DNA of 34,721 nt from DASUMP01 sp036277635 (GCA_036277635.1 DASUMP010000078.1:1-34721), one strand, 5' to 3'; shown: positions 17,021 through 26,253, numbered from the stretch's first letter. Program-made: numbers and translations. Notes: a model not told the origin generated them from the letters alone.

Positions 17021-18537
17021 GTCCGCTCCCCTGCCGTCATCGGCGTCGAGTCTACGGACCGTCGTCCGCGCCGGACCGCGACCGCCGCGACCACCGTCGC
17101 CACGAGCGCCAGCAACACGATCCACTCGCCGAGGCGGACGTACAGGGTGTCTCCGGTACGGGTCTCGATCTCGCCGCGCACGACCGTGCGCTCGAACAGC
17201 TCGGTCGTCGTCTGCAGGTCGCCACCGGCGTCGATGACCGCGGTGATCCCCGAGATCGACGCGTGGAGCACGGGACGGTCGGTCTCCGCGGCGCGCATCC
17301 GCGACGCCTGCAGGTGCTGGGCGGAGTTCCCGGAACGGCGGTACGAGCGGTTGTTGGTCGTGACGACGATCGCCTCGGCGCCGTCGCGCACGAGCGGGCG
17401 CACCTCGTGCGAGAACGCCGACTCGAAGCAGATGATCGTCGCGACGCGGCGCCCGGCGATCGGGAAGATCCCGGGTTCGTCGCCCGGGGCGTAGTCGCGC
17501 GGGATGCGATCGAGGGCGCCGATCCAGTCGTCGAGCACGGCACGGAACGGCACGTACTCGCCGTAGGGAACGAGGTGGCGCTTCGAGTAGGTCCCGACGA
17601 GGTCGCCGGACGGGTCGTAGAGGACGTTGAGGTTGTCGGCCCGCCCGTCGGGCGCGTCGGCGGTGGCGTTCGCGAGCACCCAGGCGTCGAGACGCCGGGC
17701 GGTCGCGGTGAGCTCGTCGGCGAGGTAGCGATCGACGCGCGGGTCTTCGTCCATGCTCGACTCGGGGAACACGACGAGGTCGAGCGCTTCGGCCGCGTCG
17801 AGGTCGCTCGCGAGCCGGAAGTGGCTCTCGGGGAGGTACCGGGCCGCCTCCTCGGCGCGCGTGAGGTCGCGATTGAGGTCGTTGCCCTGCACCATCGCGA
17901 AGCGCAACGTGCCCGACACCGACGTGGAGGATCCAACCGTCGCGACGCCGACCAACGGCACCGCGACGACGATCGCGGCGCCGGCGAGCTCCCAGCGGCG
18001 CACCCTCGGGGCCCCACGGGACGCGAGGGCCTCGGCGACCGCGGCCTGCAACGCCACGGCCACGAACGAGACGAGCGCGACGCCGCCGAGTGCCGCGAGC
18101 TCTCGCGCCGCGGGCACGTCGACGAACGCGACGCCGACCTCACCCCAGGAGAACCCGCCGAAGGGCCAGCGGGCGAGCAGCGCTTCGCCGAGCACCCACA
18201 CCGCGGCGGTGAGCAGGGGCGAGCGGATGCCGCGCGCCGCGAAGCAGGCGACCAGCGCGGCGACGCCGAGCCAGTAGCAGGCGAGCACCGCGACGAACGG
18301 CACGAGGGCGACGGCGCCGAAGTACCACGCCCACGAGACGAGGACGCCGAAGTAGCCGACGCCGCCGACGAAGCCGCTCAGCGCCGCGCCGCGTACCGAG
18401 TCTCCCCGCCAGGCGATCACGAGCGGGACGAGCGCGAACCAGGCGATGACGTCCCAGCCCGTCGGTGGGCGGGACAGTGCGAGCAGGACCCCGCTCGCGA
18501 GCGCGGCGGTCAGTCGGGCAGCGCGAGCCCGACTCAC
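17017..18537 (-). CDS. lnt: Apolipoprotein N-acyltransferase
   Basis: A 506-residue membrane enzyme: about six N-terminal transmembrane helices, a carbon-nitrogen hydrolase domain and one C-terminal helix (about 475-495). The catalytic triad is present: E259 (VVFPESS), K319 (TYSKRHLVPYGEYVPF) and C370 (TIICFES). The WPFGGFSWGEVG motif before the hydrolase domain is also conserved. Lnt adds the third acyl chain to the N-terminal cysteine of lipoproteins on the outer face of the cytoplasmic membrane. GTG 18537 overlaps the DUF4193 TGA by 4 bases, a second coupling in this operon. Confidence 0.93.
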   Translation of the reverse strand: MSRARAARLTAALASGVLLALSRPPTGWDVIAWFALVPLVIAWRGDSVRGAALSGFVGGVGYFGVLVSWAWYFGAVALVPFVAVLACYWLGVAALVACFAARGIRSPLLTAAVWVLGEALLARWPFGGFSWGEVGVAFVDVPAARELAALGGVALVSFVAVALQAAVAEALASRGAPRVRRWELAGAAIVVAVPLVGVATVGSSTSVSGTLRFAMVQGNDLNRDLTRAEEAARYLPESHFRLASDLDAAEALDLVVFPESSMDEDPRVDRYLADELTATARRLDAWVLANATADAPDGRADNLNVLYDPSGDLVGTYSKRHLVPYGEYVPFRAVLDDWIGALDRIPRDYAPGDEPGIFPIAGRRVATIICFESAFSHEVRPLVRDGAEAIVVTTNNRSYRRSGNSAQHLQASRMRAAETDRPVLHASISGITAVIDAGGDLQTTTELFERTVVRGEIETRTGDTLYVRLGEWIVLLALVATVVAAVAVRRGRRSVDSTPMTAGERT

Positions 18538-19007
18538 GCGCAGTCGCGACAGAGCATCCTCTCCTCGTCGGCGAGCTGGTGACGCGGGAGCACCAAGAAG
18601 CAGCTCGAGCAGAGGAACTCGCCCGGCCGGCGGGGGACGATCTTGGTGCCGGCTTCGCCGCGGTCGTCGGGCTCTGAGTCGTCCTCGGCCTCGTCTTCGA
18701 GGCCCACCTTCGCGGTGCGCTCACGCAGGACCACGTCGAGGGCTTCCTCGACGTCGTCGGGGTGGAGCTCCTCGTCGAGATCGACGATGTCGTCGTCGTC
18801 CTCTTCGAGGTCGGCGGTGGTGCCGACAGGTTCCTCGGTCACCACCTCGAGCGGATCCTCGACCTCGTCGACGACGTCGACGACCTCGTCGACGTCGTCG
18901 ACCAGCAGCTCGTCGTCGTCGTCATCGTCGAAGTCGTCGACGAGCTCCTCGTCGTCGAGGACTTCCTCGTCGAGCACGGCGTCGTCGTCGAACTCGTCGT
19001 CGCTCAT
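18534..19007 (-). CDS. DUF4193 family acidic protein with C4 zinc motif
   Basis: A 157-residue protein. The first 90 residues are almost wholly Asp, Glu and hydrophobic residues. The C-terminus has the DUF4193 signature GEFLCSSCFLVLPRHQLA ending CRDCA, with C133, C136, C153 and C156 as zinc ligands. DUF4193 proteins are conserved in actinobacteria but functionally unassigned; the extreme acidity suggests binding to a basic partner. The gene begins the lnt-pepF run and lies downstream of the structured intergenic region 19008-19488, which presumably holds its promoter or leader. Confidence 0.88.
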   Translation of the reverse strand: MSDDEFDDDAVLDEEVLDDEELVDDFDDDDDDELLVDDVDEVVDVVDEVEDPLEVVTEEPVGTTADLEEDDDDIVDLDEELHPDDVEEALDVVLRERTAKVGLEDEAEDDSEPDDRGEAGTKIVPRRPGEFLCSSCFLVLPRHQLADEERMLCRDCA

Positions 19008-19102
19008 CGGCGGGGGCTTCTCCGAGCGTGGGGGCTGAGCAGGGTCACAACGGCGCGATGGCGGTGCGCATTCCGGCCGATGTGACCCGAGGGGCTCTCG
19101 GG

Positions 19103-19125
19103 GGCGCGGAGTATATGTCCGCGCC
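19103..19125 (-). promoter_or_regulatory. 8-bp inverted repeat enclosing a TATACT box
   Basis: GGCGCGGA and TCCGCGCC are perfect inverted arms separated by 7 bases. On the - strand the sequence bridging arm and loop includes TATACT (19115-19110), a good -10 hexamer about 100 bases before the DUF4193 ATG. It could be a promoter covered by an operator, or an mRNA hairpin. No clear -35 box sits 17 bases upstream; the tandem repeat at 19138-19158 lies there instead. Confidence 0.4.
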
Positions 19126-19137
19126 TCGCGCCCGACG

Positions 19138-19158
19138 GTGCATCACTGGTGCATCACC
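19138..19158. repeat. Tandem 10-base direct repeat, 11-base period
   Basis: GGTGCATCAC occurs twice (19138-19147 and 19149-19158), one helical turn apart. It lies about 22-45 bases upstream, on the - strand, of the TATACT box at 19115-19110. Spacing and position would suit two copies of a regulator bound on one DNA face near the -35 region. Confidence 0.55.
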
Positions 19159-19164
19159 GACACC

Positions 19165-19275
19165 GGCCCATCCCCCGACGGGGATGGGCCCAGGAGACCG
19201 TTGGGGCCGCTGGGTGGCCCGACCCGCGACCGGCGGGTGGGTTATCGCAACGTTCTCTACTGGGTCTCCTGGACC
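19165..19275 (-). ncRNA. Candidate structured RNA element (leader or small RNA)
   Basis: Two stems overlap. Stem 1 pairs 19275-19263 with 19199-19187: 13 consecutive pairs on the - strand, one of them G-U, whereas on the + strand the same position is an A-C mismatch. This favours a - strand transcript. Its 63-base loop includes two more small hairpins (ACCCGC/GCGGGT and GGGCC/GGCCC). Stem 2 pairs 19190-19180 with 19175-19165, 11 perfect pairs with a 4-base loop. The stems share 19187-19190, so they compete at the edge. No U tract follows, so it is not a simple terminator. Class unknown. Confidence 0.45.
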
Positions 19276-19356
19276 CCCGCCCGATTGCGTCCCCCCACCG
19301 AGGTGTCCGGGCGCACCGCGTCACGCGGTACGACGTCCGAGGCAGGGGCGAGAGGT

Positions 19357-19386
19357 AGTAGGCCCGACGGATGCCGGTCGTGTCAA
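19357..19386 (-). promoter_or_regulatory. Candidate promoter with perfect TTGACA
   Basis: On the - strand TTGACA (19386-19381) is followed after 18 bases by CCTACT (19362-19357), a poor to fair -10. The -35 is striking in such GC-rich DNA. It would drive a transcript of about 350 bases of leader into the DUF4193-lnt operon, covering the structured element. Confidence 0.35.
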
Positions 19387-19401
19387 GCCGTGCCGGTGCG
19401 C

Positions 19402-19437
19402 CGTGACCAGCACCGACGCGCGTCGCTGCAGGTCACG
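19402..19437. repeat. 36-base imperfect palindrome
   Basis: The outer arms CGTGACC/GGTCACG and the inner core CGACGCGCGTCG form an 18-bp palindrome with two mismatches and no loop, centred at 19419.5. On the - strand it ends 15 bases before the TTGACA box. Such a continuous dyad suits a dimeric regulator site. A terminator for thyX is less likely because no T run follows. Confidence 0.55.
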
Positions 19438-19488
19438 GGCAACGCGAAAAATCCTCGTGTGTGACGGGTGTCGTCGCGGTCCGCGCGC

Positions 19489-21090
<1,602 letters not shown>

Positions 21091-21099
21091 GGGTCGCCG

Positions 21100-21105
21100 A
21101 TCGTA
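21100..21105 (-). promoter_or_regulatory. Candidate -10 box for the thyX-like gene
   Basis: TACGAT (TANNNT form) ends 9 bases before ATG 21090 on the - strand. With transcription starting about 7 to 9 bases after the box, the message would be leaderless, which agrees with the lack of a Shine-Dalgarno here. Confidence 0.35.
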
Positions 21106-21153
21106 GCCACGGGGCCTCTCGTCACGGTGGGATCCTCGCCGTGGATCGGGGGG

Positions 21154-21804
21154 TCAGACGACCAGCGAGTACGCACCCGCCAGCACGGCGATCCGGAGCC
21201 GCCCGGCGGTGCCCGTCGGCACCCCGTCGACCACGATCGGCACAGGTTCGGACCAATGCACGTCGAACGTCCGACCGGCTGCGACGGCGATGCCCGGGTG
21301 CGGGAGGTGCATGCCCGTGGCGAGCCGGCGCCGCAGCTGGGCTCGCTCTCCGCGGCCGACCGCGTAGACCTGCAGCTCGGCGCGGCCGTCGGCCGGATGG
21401 CCGCGGGGCACCAGGTCGGCGCCCGCGACGAACTGGCCGACTGCGACGACGACGGTCGTGGCGGGACCCGACCACCGCGGGCGGTCGTCGACGCGGACGG
21501 TGCAGCGGCGCGCTCGGCTCCACCGACGCAGGCGCCCGGGTGGCGTGCCCAGCACCACCGCGTTCACGGCCAGGAAGGACCGATCGCCCGAGCCTTCGAG
21601 CGCGTCGAGCGGGAGCTCGACGCGTGCATCCCGGTGGTGGGGCCGCATCCCGAGCGCCCGGGCGAGGTCGGATCCGGGCGCCGGCTCGAAGGCGAACCGA
21701 GCCCGCGGGTGTGCGCGCACGGCCGCGGCGAGATCGGCGTCGGTGCCGGCGACGGTCGCGTCGGGCGGTCCGGCGGGGGCGCTCCCCCACCCCGTGAGGC
21801 TCAC
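21154..21804 (-). CDS. Lone diacylglycerol-kinase C-terminal-like domain protein
   Basis: A 216-residue protein. The central segment VVVAVGQFVAGADLVPRGHP, followed by ADGRAELQVYAV, strongly resembles the beta-sandwich substrate domain of DAG kinase-type lipid and sphingosine kinases. The N-terminal nucleotide-binding domain with its GGDGT motif is absent; only a short degenerate stretch (GTDADLAAAVRAHP, then FEPAPGSDLARALGM) stands in its place. It is unlikely to phosphorylate anything by itself and may bind lipid or another ligand. GTG 21804 overlaps the helicase TGA (GTGA), so expression is tied to that gene. Function unknown. Confidence 0.68.
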   Translation of the reverse strand: MSLTGWGSAPAGPPDATVAGTDADLAAAVRAHPRARFAFEPAPGSDLARALGMRPHHRDARVELPLDALEGSGDRSFLAVNAVVLGTPPGRLRRWSRARRCTVRVDDRPRWSGPATTVVVAVGQFVAGADLVPRGHPADGRAELQVYAVGRGERAQLRRRLATGMHLPHPGIAVAAGRTFDVHWSEPVPIVVDGVPTGTAGRLRIAVLAGAYSLVV

Positions 21805-24428
21805 GCGGGGACGTCCACCGCGCTCGACGCGGCGACGACGCCCCGCAGGCAGGCATCGGCCGCGCGACGAGCGGTGGCGGCGGTCGCGGGGTCGGGCGCC
21901 ACCTCGGCGACCTGGCGCAGCAGGTCGATCACCTGCTTCACGTTGCGCACGAAGTCGCCGCCGGTCATCTCCTCGTCCTCGAGGAGGTCGGCGAGCTCGT
22001 CGCCGCGCACCCATCCGTGGATCGCGCCCGTGAAACCGGGATCGGGTTGCCGGGTCTCGGGCAGCCGCTCGTCACGTTCGGTCGCGAGCAGGTCGCGCCA
22101 GATGCGCTCGATCCCCCGCGCCCGGCGCGCCACCTGGTTCGTGGGCCACCGGCGCGGCGCGACGGGCGCGCTGCCGTCGGCGCCGCGTCGCTCGTACGCG
22201 AAGCACGAGACCACCGCCGCGAGCTCGGCCGGCTCCAAGCCGTCGCAGAGACCCTCGCGCAGCGACTCGGCGAGTACCAGGTCGCACTCGGTGTTCAGGC
22301 GCGTGAGGAGGCGCCCCGCGTCGGACAGACCCCAGTCCTGGAGGTAGCCCCACGCTTCGAGGACGCCGAGCACCCGATCGAATTGCCGTGCCAACGAGTC
22401 GCCGCGCCCGGCGACCCGGCGTTCCGCCCGGGCGATCTCGCGCTCGAGGCGGTCGGCCTGGCCGGCGGCGCGCAGCCGCTGCGCGAGCGACGCCGACCCG
22501 TGCAGCGGGTGCTCGGCGAGGTGGCGCTCGAGGACGGCGATGCGCGCGTCGTCGCGACCGATGACGTCGTCGCGTGGGCGCAGCCCGTGCATGGCTTCGA
22601 CGGTCGCGCGCTGGAACGCGGCGTTGCGGGGGGCGAACGGGCGCGGGAGTGTGATCGTCCCGAGCTTGCGCACCCCGCCGCGGAAGTCGGACGCCGCGAG
22701 ACGGACGAGCTCTCGCCGCGCGTTCAGCGCGAGGACCCGTGGCACCCCCCGGCCACGCTCCTGGCGCAGCACCGCGACGCGACCGCCGCGCCGGGGGAGG
22801 TCGAGCACGTCGCCGGGTCGCAACGATTCGAGCCGACCGCCTCGCTCCGCGCGCTCGGCCCGCCGGGCGGCTTCGAGCTCGCCGACGATCGTGCGGTAGC
22901 CCTCGAGGTCGCCGTCGCCGGCTTCGACACTCTCGCGGGTGCGCCGCAGCTGGTCGCGCAGCCGCTCGAGCTGGCGTTCGAGCCCGACGACGTCACGATC
23001 GGCGTGGTACTGCGCGAACGACAGGTTGAGGAGGTGTCGGGCCTGATCGGCGGGATAGCGCTGGACCAGGTTCGCGGCCATGTTGTACGTGGGTCGGAAC
23101 ACCGACGTCAGCGCGTACGTCCGTCGCGACGCGAGCGCGGCCACCTGTTCGAACGCCACGAACGGATCCCAGAGCACCACGACGTGGCCCACGGTGTCGA
23201 TGCCGCGACGACCGGCGCGCCCGGCGAGCTGCGTGTACTCGCCCGGGGTCAGGAACTCGTGGTGTTCGCCGGTGAACTTCGACAGCTTCTCGATCACCAC
23301 GGTGCGCGCGGGCATGTTGATGCCGAGCGACAACGTCTCGGTGGCGAACACGACGCCGAGCAGCCCGGACGCGAACGCTTCTTCCACCGCCTCCTTCATC
23401 GGCGGGACCATCCCGGCGTGATGCGCGGCAAGTCCCGCCTCGAGTCCTGCGAACCACGAGTCGTACCCGAGCACGTCGAGGTCGTCGTCGCTCAACCCGG
23501 CCGTCTTCGCTTCCGCGATGCGGCGCAGCGCGCTTCGTTGCGCGCTGTCGGTGAGGCGAACGCCGGCCGCGAGGCACTGCTCGACGGCCCGGTCGCACCC
23601 GACGCGACTGAACACGAACACGATCGCCGGGAGCATGCGTTCCTCGGCGAGGCGCTCCACCACCTCGCTGCGCCACGGCGTGTACAGGCGTGGCCGCTGC
23701 CCGGCCCGTCGTCGCGGCGCGTGGCGCCCGTCGAGGCGTGCCGCGACCGGGTTCGGGCGCAGCTCGCCGTCACCCTCGTCGACGAACGTCGGGAGGAGCT
23801 GCAGTCCGGCATCGCTGCGATCGCCGACGAGGTAGAGGTGCTGCAGCTCGATCGGACGGCGCTCCTCGATGATCACCGCGGTCGCGCCTCGCACCGTACG
23901 GATCCAGTCGGCGACCTCCTCCGCGTTCGACACCGTCGCGGAGAGCGCGACGAGCGCGACGTCGTGCGGCAAGTGGATGATCACCTCTTCCCACACCGCG
24001 CCGCGATAGCGGTTCTGGAGGTAGTGCACCTCGTCGAGCACCACGTACTGCAAGCCGGCGAGCGCCGGCGAGTCCGCGTAGATCATGTTGCGGAGCACTT
24101 CGGTCGTCATGACCACGATCGGCGCGTCGCCGTTGATCGAGTTGTCGCCGGTGAGGAGACCCACGTTCGCGCCGCCGTGCTCGCGGGCGAGGTCGCCGAA
24201 CTTCTGGTTCGACAGCGCCTTCAGCGGCGTCGTGTAGAAGACCTTTCCCCCGGACGCCCGAGCGCGCGCCACCGCGTACTCGGCGACGACGGTCTTGCCC
24301 GCGCCGGTCGGCGCGGCGACGAGCACCGACCGACCTTCGTCGAGCGCGTCGAGGGCCTGGTGTTGGAAGCGGTCGAGTGGGAACGGCCGGTCGGCTTCGA
24401 ACGTCCGTCGCAGCTCGCCCGCCGTCAC
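21801..24428 (-). CDS. helY: Ski2/Mtr4-like DExH helicase (HelY)
   Basis: An 875-residue superfamily 2 helicase. Walker A is APTGAGKT (39-46), motif II is DEVH (132-135), motif III is SAT (163-165), and motif VI (QLAGRAGRRGID) is in the second RecA domain with SLGINMPARTVV before it. A long C-terminal part with arginine-rich coiled segments and a DSHCT-like end (WVRGDELADLL) matches HelY/Ski2 proteins, which unwind RNA in 3' to 5' direction to aid decay. In mycobacteria helY sits downstream of tatC in the proteasome region, as here. GTG 24428 overlaps the upstream stop by 4 bases. Confidence 0.92.
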   Translation of the reverse strand: MTAGELRRTFEADRPFPLDRFQHQALDALDEGRSVLVAAPTGAGKTVVAEYAVARARASGGKVFYTTPLKALSNQKFGDLAREHGGANVGLLTGDNSINGDAPIVVMTTEVLRNMIYADSPALAGLQYVVLDEVHYLQNRYRGAVWEEVIIHLPHDVALVALSATVSNAEEVADWIRTVRGATAVIIEERRPIELQHLYLVGDRSDAGLQLLPTFVDEGDGELRPNPVAARLDGRHAPRRRAGQRPRLYTPWRSEVVERLAEERMLPAIVFVFSRVGCDRAVEQCLAAGVRLTDSAQRSALRRIAEAKTAGLSDDDLDVLGYDSWFAGLEAGLAAHHAGMVPPMKEAVEEAFASGLLGVVFATETLSLGINMPARTVVIEKLSKFTGEHHEFLTPGEYTQLAGRAGRRGIDTVGHVVVLWDPFVAFEQVAALASRRTYALTSVFRPTYNMAANLVQRYPADQARHLLNLSFAQYHADRDVVGLERQLERLRDQLRRTRESVEAGDGDLEGYRTIVGELEAARRAERAERGGRLESLRPGDVLDLPRRGGRVAVLRQERGRGVPRVLALNARRELVRLAASDFRGGVRKLGTITLPRPFAPRNAAFQRATVEAMHGLRPRDDVIGRDDARIAVLERHLAEHPLHGSASLAQRLRAAGQADRLEREIARAERRVAGRGDSLARQFDRVLGVLEAWGYLQDWGLSDAGRLLTRLNTECDLVLAESLREGLCDGLEPAELAAVVSCFAYERRGADGSAPVAPRRWPTNQVARRARGIERIWRDLLATERDERLPETRQPDPGFTGAIHGWVRGDELADLLEDEEMTGGDFVRNVKQVIDLLRQVAEVAPDPATAATARRAADACLRGVVAASSAVDVPA

Positions 24429-24934
24429 GGGCTGGTGGTCGCCGTGGGCTCGGAGGACGCACTCGTCGACGGTGGAGTCGACGTCACGGCGGTCGTCGGA
24501 GTGGCGGACGCGGTCGTCGGCGGGGTCGTGGTGCCGCCGTCGCCGTCGCCGTCGATGATGATGTCGCCCGGCGTCGGAGCGAACGGATCCCGGGGGGTGT
24601 GCCGGAGGAGTCCGCCGGGCCAGACGATGCCGCCGACCACCGCCGCTACCGCGATCACCGCGGCACCGCCGACGAGCCACGGCACCGGTCGGTCGCGACG
24701 CTTCGAGCGCGGGCGGAGGACGAACCAGACCGTCGAGACGACGGCGAGCACCACGAGCGCGACGAACCACGTCGCGCGGGGCTGACGATCCGCGATGCCT
24801 CCGGGGCGCAGCATCCAGATCGCGAACGCGGTGGCAGCGACCGCGACGACGCTCGCGCCGATCGCGACCACGACGTCGCGACGCGAGCGCCGCTTCACCG
24901 GCGGTGCGTGGCGGAGTCGGCGTCGGCTGCTCAT
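24425..24934 (-). CDS. Three-helix membrane protein with Thr/Pro/Ser tail
   Basis: A 169-residue protein of unknown function. A basic N-terminus precedes three hydrophobic helices (about 21-43, 55-74 and 86-106). The last 45 residues are rich in Thr, Pro, Ser and Ala with an acidic patch (DIIIDGDGDGG), probably outside the cell. It is coupled at both ends: its ATG overlaps the tatC TGA, and its TGA overlaps the helY GTG. In mycobacteria a membrane protein gene also lies beside helY, but on its other side, so orthology is uncertain. Confidence 0.7.
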   Translation of the reverse strand: MSSRRRLRHAPPVKRRSRRDVVVAIGASVVAVAATAFAIWMLRPGGIADRQPRATWFVALVVLAVVSTVWFVLRPRSKRRDRPVPWLVGGAAVIAVAAVVGGIVWPGGLLRHTPRDPFAPTPGDIIIDGDGDGGTTTPPTTASATPTTAVTSTPPSTSASSEPTATTSP

Positions 24935-25689
24935 CGCTTCAAGATCCTTCCGATGATGATCACTGCTTCGTAGAAGATGTAGAGCGGCACGGCCATGAAC
25001 AGCAGCGTGTACGGGTCCTGGCTCGGTGTGATCACCGCCGACGCGGTGACGATGCCGACGAGCGCCCAGCGGCGGGTGCGGCGCAGGGTATCGGTACTCA
25101 CGACCCGGGCGAGGAGCAAGAACATCAGCAAGACCGGGAACTCGAACGCCGCCCCGAACGCGAGGATGATCAGCGTCACGAGCGACAGGTACTTCCCGGC
25201 CGACAGCAACGGCTGCAGCTCACCGCCCGTGATGTCGTTCACCAGGAAGTCGAGCGCGCGGGGCAAGGTGACCCACGCGAGGACGGCGCCGCCGGCGAAC
25301 AGCACGAGCGACACGAGCACGAACGGCACGGCCCACCGCTTCTCGTTGCGATGGAGCCCCGGCGTGATGAAGCGCCACAGCTGCCAGAGCAGCACCGGCA
25401 TCGCGAGCGCGATGCCGCCGTACGTCGCCACCTTCAGCCGGACCAGGAACGCCTCGGCCGGTTCGGTGAAGATGAGCTGCTGGCCGTCGGGGTTCTCAGG
25501 GGACGAGGTGACGTCGGCGTAGGGCCCCTGCAGGAAGTCGATGATCGGCGCCCACAACGAGAACACGACGATCGCGCCGGCGACGACGGCCAGTGCACAG
25601 ATGATGATGCGGCGGCGCAGCTCGGCGAGATGCTCGATGAGCGTCATCGCGCCGCCGGCGTGCTCCTCGTCGGTGGTGTCGGTGCTCAC
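24931..25689 (-). CDS. tatC: Sec-independent protein translocase subunit TatC
   Basis: A 252-residue protein with the six transmembrane helices and signature of TatC: MTLIEHLAELRRRI at residues 15-28, LLWQLWRFITPGLHRNEKR in the first half, and ITPSQDPYT near the C-terminus. TatC recognises twin-arginine signal peptides of folded proteins; the DUF1501 protein of this window is a likely client. GTG 25689 begins 6 bases after the tatA stop. An internal ATG at 25647 (M15) is a possible alternative start, since the first 14 residues are not conserved. Confidence 0.94.
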   Translation of the reverse strand: MSTDTTDEEHAGGAMTLIEHLAELRRRIIICALAVVAGAIVVFSLWAPIIDFLQGPYADVTSSPENPDGQQLIFTEPAEAFLVRLKVATYGGIALAMPVLLWQLWRFITPGLHRNEKRWAVPFVLVSLVLFAGGAVLAWVTLPRALDFLVNDITGGELQPLLSAGKYLSLVTLIILAFGAAFEFPVLLMFLLLARVVSTDTLRRTRRWALVGIVTASAVITPSQDPYTLLFMAVPLYIFYEAVIIIGRILKR

Positions 25690-25695
25690 GATGGG

Positions 25696-25983
25696 CTAGC
25701 TGAACGATCCCGGCGGACCCTCGAAGCCCCGGTCGACGGGCTCGGGCGGAGGCGGCGCGTCGTCGTGGTCGGGTTCGGGCGCCCGAGGGGTGCCGGGCCG
25801 CCGCGGCACGTCGGCGTCGTCGCGCAACGTGTCGGCGAGCTCGCGCCGGACGGTGCCCTGGACCCGGCGGAACTCCCGCATCGCGCCGCCGACCTGCCGG
25901 CTGACTTCGGGGAGGCGCGACGGACCGAACACCACGAGGGCGAGGACCAAGATGACGAGGATCTCTGCGGGACCGAGGCTCAT
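25696..25983 (-). CDS. tatA: Sec-independent protein translocase subunit TatA/TatE
   Basis: A 95-residue single-span protein: MSLGPAEILVILVLALVVFG forms the membrane helix, FGPSRLPEVSRQ the hinge, and an amphipathic helix follows. The remaining tail is Pro- and Asp-rich. TatA oligomers form the translocation path with TatC, whose gene follows at once. ATG 25983 gives the standard family N-terminus; a GTG at 25992 would add three residues and cannot be excluded. The divergent tail length is normal for TatA. Confidence 0.92.
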   Translation of the reverse strand: MSLGPAEILVILVLALVVFGPSRLPEVSRQVGGAMREFRRVQGTVRRELADTLRDDADVPRRPGTPRAPEPDHDDAPPPPEPVDRGFEGPPGSFS

Positions 25984-26018
25984 GGCTCCCACGCTCCGGG
26001 GGCCGGCACCCGCTGATG

Positions 26019-26243
26019 CTACTGCGGCCCTGCGGTGTGGCTGCGCCGGTGGAGCTCGACGAGCCGGGCCTGCGCCTCGGCGGTGTCGGCACGCAACGCC
26101 AGCAACGCCTGGGCGAGCTCGCGGCCGAGGTCGTCGAGCGCACGGACCGCGTCGCCGCCGCGCCGGTGGACACCCCGCACGAGCGCGAGGAGCACGACGA
26201 CGGCGAGCGCCTCCACGGCGAGGACGACGAGCCAGGGGGTCAT
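26019..26243 (-). CDS. Small single-span membrane protein
   Basis: A 74-residue protein: one N-terminal hydrophobic helix (about residues 4-22), then a long charged helix with coiled-coil character (VRALDDLGRELAQALLALRA), and a short polar end. No family recognised. It lies between the zinc-ribbon gene (10-base gap) and tatA (35-base gap), all in one direction. TatA and TatB share this helix-then-amphipathic-helix outline, but the FGP hinge is missing, so any Tat role is speculation. Confidence 0.6.
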   Translation of the reverse strand: MTPWLVVLAVEALAVVVLLALVRGVHRRGGDAVRALDDLGRELAQALLALRADTAEAQARLVELHRRSHTAGPQ

Positions 26244-26253
26244 CGGCCGGACG

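Larger units (their letters stand above)
19008..19488. other. Non-coding region rich in inverted and direct repeats
   Basis: Between the thyX-like stop and the DUF4193 start there are 481 bases without a convincing gene. Reading the - strand from thyX to DUF4193, it holds a 36-base imperfect palindrome, a perfect TTGACA box, a short hairpin (ACCGCG/CGCGGT, 19315-19329), a 13-bp long-range stem, an overlapping 11-bp hairpin, a tandem 10-base repeat and an 8-bp palindrome around TATACT. Those large enough to matter are listed separately. No match to tRNA, tmRNA, RNase P RNA or SRP RNA signatures was recognised. Confidence 0.75.

Noticed and set aside
18770..19000. Apparent simple repeat of GTCGTC/GACGAC
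   Set aside because: It is coding sequence for the acidic tract of DUF4193, not a CRISPR or tandem array; units are irregular.
18643..19038. + strand Ser/Thr-only open frame
   Set aside because: It is the complement of the Asp/Glu-rich DUF4193 gene; the GTC/GAC repeats explain the apparent Ser-rich protein.
19008..19488. Possible RNase P, tmRNA, SRP RNA or tRNA gene
   Set aside because: None of the conserved cores (for example GAGGAAAGTCC, or a GGTTCGAATCC T arm) was found on either strand.
22017..24785. Long + strand open frame of 922 codons
   Set aside because: It is exactly antisense to helY, has no family motifs, and is rich in Arg, Val and Glu, as expected from codon bias in GC-rich DNA.
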